Assembly: GCA_013288555.1 (NCBI GenBank)
Contig: JABDBQ010000004.1
Span: 47,070-111,069 of the forward strand
Direction: 5' to 3'
DNA: 64,000 nt
From: Bacteroidota bacterium
GTDB taxonomy: Bacteria; Bacteroidota; Bacteroidia; CAILMK01
Below the pieces are notes generated by a model. That model did no database searches. It was not told the DNA's origin and saw only the letters and a program-made list of their open reading frames with translations. Positions 61,753 through 64,000 of the stretch are shown one piece after another; within the stretch, counting starts at the first letter, position 1; every line of letters starts with the position of its first letter. The translations under genes and the position numbers were made by a program.

Positions 61753-63147
61753 TTAGTTTGCCTTCACAAATTTATTCCTTACCTCTGAGCCATTGTAAGT
61801 TATTTCATAAAAATACATTCCAGAAGATAATTGATCTATAGGCATTGTGATTGTTGAACTAGCCGGATTGAATACCTTATCAATAATGACAATGCCTTCA
61901 GTATTATATATTTTAACTTCAAATCCTGAAACCGGAATATCGCTAAACCTGATATTCAGCTGATTTTTAGCCGGATCAGGGAAGGCCGTAACGTCAAATG
62001 TTGGTTTAGGAATATTTACAATTCCTGCAGGATGCGGCTGGGATTTTAGTTGAAGATCATCCAGATACAAAGTACTCGGCAATGAATCAAAAGGATTTTG
62101 GGTTGAGCCTAAAGAAATAAGCAAGCTATCTGGGGTGCTGGCGAGATCAAAAGGAAGTTCAAAATATTTCCATGAGGTTGAAGAATGAAATAAATAAGAA
62201 GCTCCACCGATTCCAACACTTTTTTTAGTAAAGTATAGGGCGATAAAACCACTATCCGGTTTGGTAGTAATATATTTGAAATAGCCTGTTAATGTGTCCT
62301 TTTGTAGTGCGTATGGAGCGCCACCTGTGGCCCTTTGAGCACGGAGGTTAAATGTTCCGTCAGTGAGGTTGATGCTGTGCTCGAAAGAATTATCAGTAAG
62401 CATCATTGAATATTTCCCTGATACATGATCTGTTGATCTGTTTATTTCATTGAGCTCACCTTCAGGTGGATCAGTCTGCCAATGATGTGGGCTATGCACC
62501 AATTGTGTAATCCATGATTCAAATCCTCCATCAGGGATCGGATTGGTGGTAATACCTCTTCCTGTGGCGGTAAGTTCATCCAGTTCAAGCCAGCTTCCCG
62601 GTTGAATTCCGATATTGTTTAGCTCATTACTGGAAACAGCAATAATGCCCATTTGATCAGATTTTGTTAAAAGGGAATCTTTTAGCTTAAAATTAAAATA
62701 TTGAAATGTGGCAGTATCAGTCCCTGTAAATGGATAATAATCATAAGCCATGAGATTGTTGCCCGAAGTAAATTCCACAACAAGAAATGCAGTATCACCT
62801 TTAGCTATATGGCACCTGAAATAACCAGTAATCCCATCAATTACCTGTGTCACAGGGGTAATAAAACTATATATTGAGCCTGCCATTGTATCCGTGCCGG
62901 ATATAATAGTCTCCAACCTGACTGCATATCCCGACTTCCCCGGTACTTTGAACGCGGTAGATATACCATGTGCCGCAAAATCTTCTGCATTTGTGGTTTG
63001 CCACGGATAATTAAGATCAGTATATGAAAGAGAATCCCATTCTTCAAAATCTCCATTTGGTATGGATGATATAGTTTGAGCTTTGTTAGTTCCTGATAAT
63101 AATATGATTGCAAGGAAAAGAAGTAATAGATGCTTCATCAAATTCAT
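61753..63147 (-). CDS. T9SS cargo with two carbohydrate-binding-like modules
   Basis: A 464-residue secreted protein: signal peptide (MNLMKHLLLLFLAIILLSGTNKAQ); a first ~170-residue module opening SIPNGDFEEWDSLSY; a second opening NPIPDGGFESWITQLVHSPHHW and closing TLYLDDLQLKSQPH; and a T9SS type A domain (VTAFPDPAKNQLNIRF ... NKFVKAN). The 'NGDFE.W' opening with a jelly-roll layout is like modules called putative carbohydrate-binding in Bacteroidota. Its second module and C-terminus are clearly paralogous to the next gene (63208-64000). Confidence 0.85.
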   Translation of the reverse strand: MNLMKHLLLLFLAIILLSGTNKAQTISSIPNGDFEEWDSLSYTDLNYPWQTTNAEDFAAHGISTAFKVPGKSGYAVRLETIISGTDTMAGSIYSFITPVTQVIDGITGYFRCHIAKGDTAFLVVEFTSGNNLMAYDYYPFTGTDTATFQYFNFKLKDSLLTKSDQMGIIAVSSNELNNIGIQPGSWLELDELTATGRGITTNPIPDGGFESWITQLVHSPHHWQTDPPEGELNEINRSTDHVSGKYSMMLTDNSFEHSINLTDGTFNLRAQRATGGAPYALQKDTLTGYFKYITTKPDSGFIALYFTKKSVGIGGASYLFHSSTSWKYFELPFDLASTPDSLLISLGSTQNPFDSLPSTLYLDDLQLKSQPHPAGIVNIPKPTFDVTAFPDPAKNQLNIRFSDIPVSGFEVKIYNTEGIVIIDKVFNPASSTITMPIDQLSSGMYFYEITYNGSEVRNKFVKAN

Positions 63148-63207
63148 TTTAGGGAAAACGAATTTAATTATTTTTTGAAATTATCTGAGAATAAAATTTT
63201 TATGATA

Positions 63208-64000
63208 TCAATTATTTTTCACAAACTTATCCCGCAACAATGAACCGTTTGCCGATATCTCATAAAAATACAATCCTGCACTTAATTGTGAAACCGGCAA
63301 GCTAACTGTAGAACTGCCTGATTGATAATTGTTATCCATCATTAATTTACCTTCTGCACTGTAAACTCTTATCCCAAATTCAGAAGGGATGGTTCCGGAG
63401 AAGTGGAAATTTAACTGATTCTGAGCCGGATTTGGATAAGCAATAATTCCGATATCTGATTTTAAACTACTCATTATTCCGGCATTGTGAGGTTGCGATT
63501 TGAGTTGCAGGTCATCAAGGTATAAGGTGCTATATTTTTTATTGCCCCAACTTGATGATAATAAATCTATTCTAATGGAATCAAAACCTGAAAAAGGCAT
63601 TTCAAAATATTTCCAGGATGCAGAAGAATCCAAGAAAATACTCCAGACCGGGTGAGAACTTAATCCATTATTTACGGATCTAATTCTAATTTCCGCGCTA
63701 TCAGATACTGGAGTAATATATTTATAATATCCTGTTAAAGTATCATGAAAACCTTTTGTATCAAATGGTAAACCACCAAATATTCCATTCTGACCATATT
63801 TGCCAGTAGTCAAAGCTAAATTCGTTAATTTTAAAGAATAATTGCCGGAGATATGATCAGACGATCTGGTTGCAAAATTATTTTTATTATAATAAACAGG
63901 GTAGGGAAAGACTTGCCATCCTACAGGAATTTCAACCTGCCGTAAAAACCAGGAATCAAAACCGCCATTTTGAATTGATATGCTGCTTCCATTGATACTT
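63208..64000 (-). CDS. T9SS cargo paralogue, cut by window edge
   Basis: The frame is open from the stop at 63208 through the ORF-track start (63813, a TTG) to base 64000, reading SINGSSISIQNGGFDSWFLR upstream. So at least 263 residues are present and the N-terminus lies beyond the window. It has the same NGGF(D/E)SW opening, KYFEMPFSGFDSIRIDL, TLYLDDLQLKSQPHNAGI linker and T9SS tail (IAYPNPAQNQLNFHF ... RDKFVKNN) as the 61753 gene. The pair probably arose by tandem duplication. Confidence 0.85.
   Translation of the reverse strand, partial: SINGSSISIQNGGFDSWFLRQVEIPVGWQVFPYPVYYNKNNFATRSSDHISGNYSLKLTNLALTTGKYGQNGIFGGLPFDTKGFHDTLTGYYKYITPVSDSAEIRIRSVNNGLSSHPVWSIFLDSSASWKYFEMPFSGFDSIRIDLLSSSWGNKKYSTLYLDDLQLKSQPHNAGIMSSLKSDIGIIAYPNPAQNQLNFHFSGTIPSEFGIRVYSAEGKLMMDNNYQSGSSTVSLPVSQLSAGLYFYEISANGSLLRDKFVKNN

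Overview
The window reads as chromosomal backbone from a Bacteroidota bacterium. The evidence is several large secreted proteins ending in type IX secretion (T9SS) type A sorting domains, a gliding-motility-associated C-terminal domain, a short Bacteroidota-type primary sigma factor, bacillithiol deacetylase BshB1, Bacteroidota-style TAnnTTTG -7 boxes close to start codons, and an almost complete lack of Shine-Dalgarno sequences. The mix suggests an aerobic or facultative, Sphingobacteriia/Chitinophagia-like lineage, but the exact taxon cannot be fixed from this stretch. I saw no rRNA, tRNA, CRISPR array, prophage or insertion sequence.

Layout. 1-1810: C-terminal part of an IcmF-like acyl-CoA mutase cut by the window edge. 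1.9-3.8 kb: three small minus-strand genes (PIN-like, OB-fold, TPR). 4.0-8.0 kb: a giant SBBP-propeller T9SS protein. 8.2-12.2 kb: small HTH-like protein, YbjN protein, mtaB, a DEDDh exonuclease, a membrane protein. 12.2-15.0 kb: gcvP. 15.0-18.0 kb: repeat-rich region with a lipoprotein, a hemerythrin-like protein and a RelE-type toxin-antitoxin pair. 18.0-24.5 kb: dapA, a MerR regulator, an M23 peptidase, UPF0158 and TPR proteins, a 0.95-kb gap and hbd. 24.6-32 kb: mutS2, a lipoprotein, fabI, clpC. 32.4-35.4 kb: a PAS-rich histidine kinase translationally coupled to a response regulator. 36.5-47.5 kb: dnaB, bshB1, then a plus-strand run of M48 peptidase, outer-membrane protein, tandem-duplicated D-Ala-D-Ala-ligase-like protein, PASTA protein and T9SS protein. 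47.5-51.3 kb: a frameshifted four-helix-bundle gene, a YkuK-like protein, rpoD, pruA. 51.4-60.1 kb: outer-membrane protein, hybrid histidine kinase, miaA, a pRiA4b-ORF3-like gene, cca, yidC. 60.2-64 kb: Sua5-type threonylcarbamoyl-AMP synthase, a gliding-motility-type lipoprotein and two paralogous T9SS proteins, the last running off the right edge.

Functional links. tRNA modification and maturation are well represented (mtaB, miaA, cca, sua5). MtaB acts on the t6A base whose precursor pathway includes Sua5. Envelope functions recur: the ligase-like/PASTA pair, M23 and M48 peptidases, yidC and T9SS cargo.

The most interesting non-gene signal is a set of about ten short intergenic arrays built on a strict 7-nt period in several unrelated sequence families (TYAGGNN, RAAGTRA, CAGTYAR, AATGATC/AATTAAC, AATTANG). 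They often occur as inverted pairs. Six genes have a stop codon inside, or touching, the first or last heptad. They resemble the heptanucleotide STRRs known from filamentous cyanobacteria. The window also holds a two-copy ~165-bp dispersed element, nested near-perfect palindromes, and ~70-bp direct repeats bracketing a lipoprotein gene.
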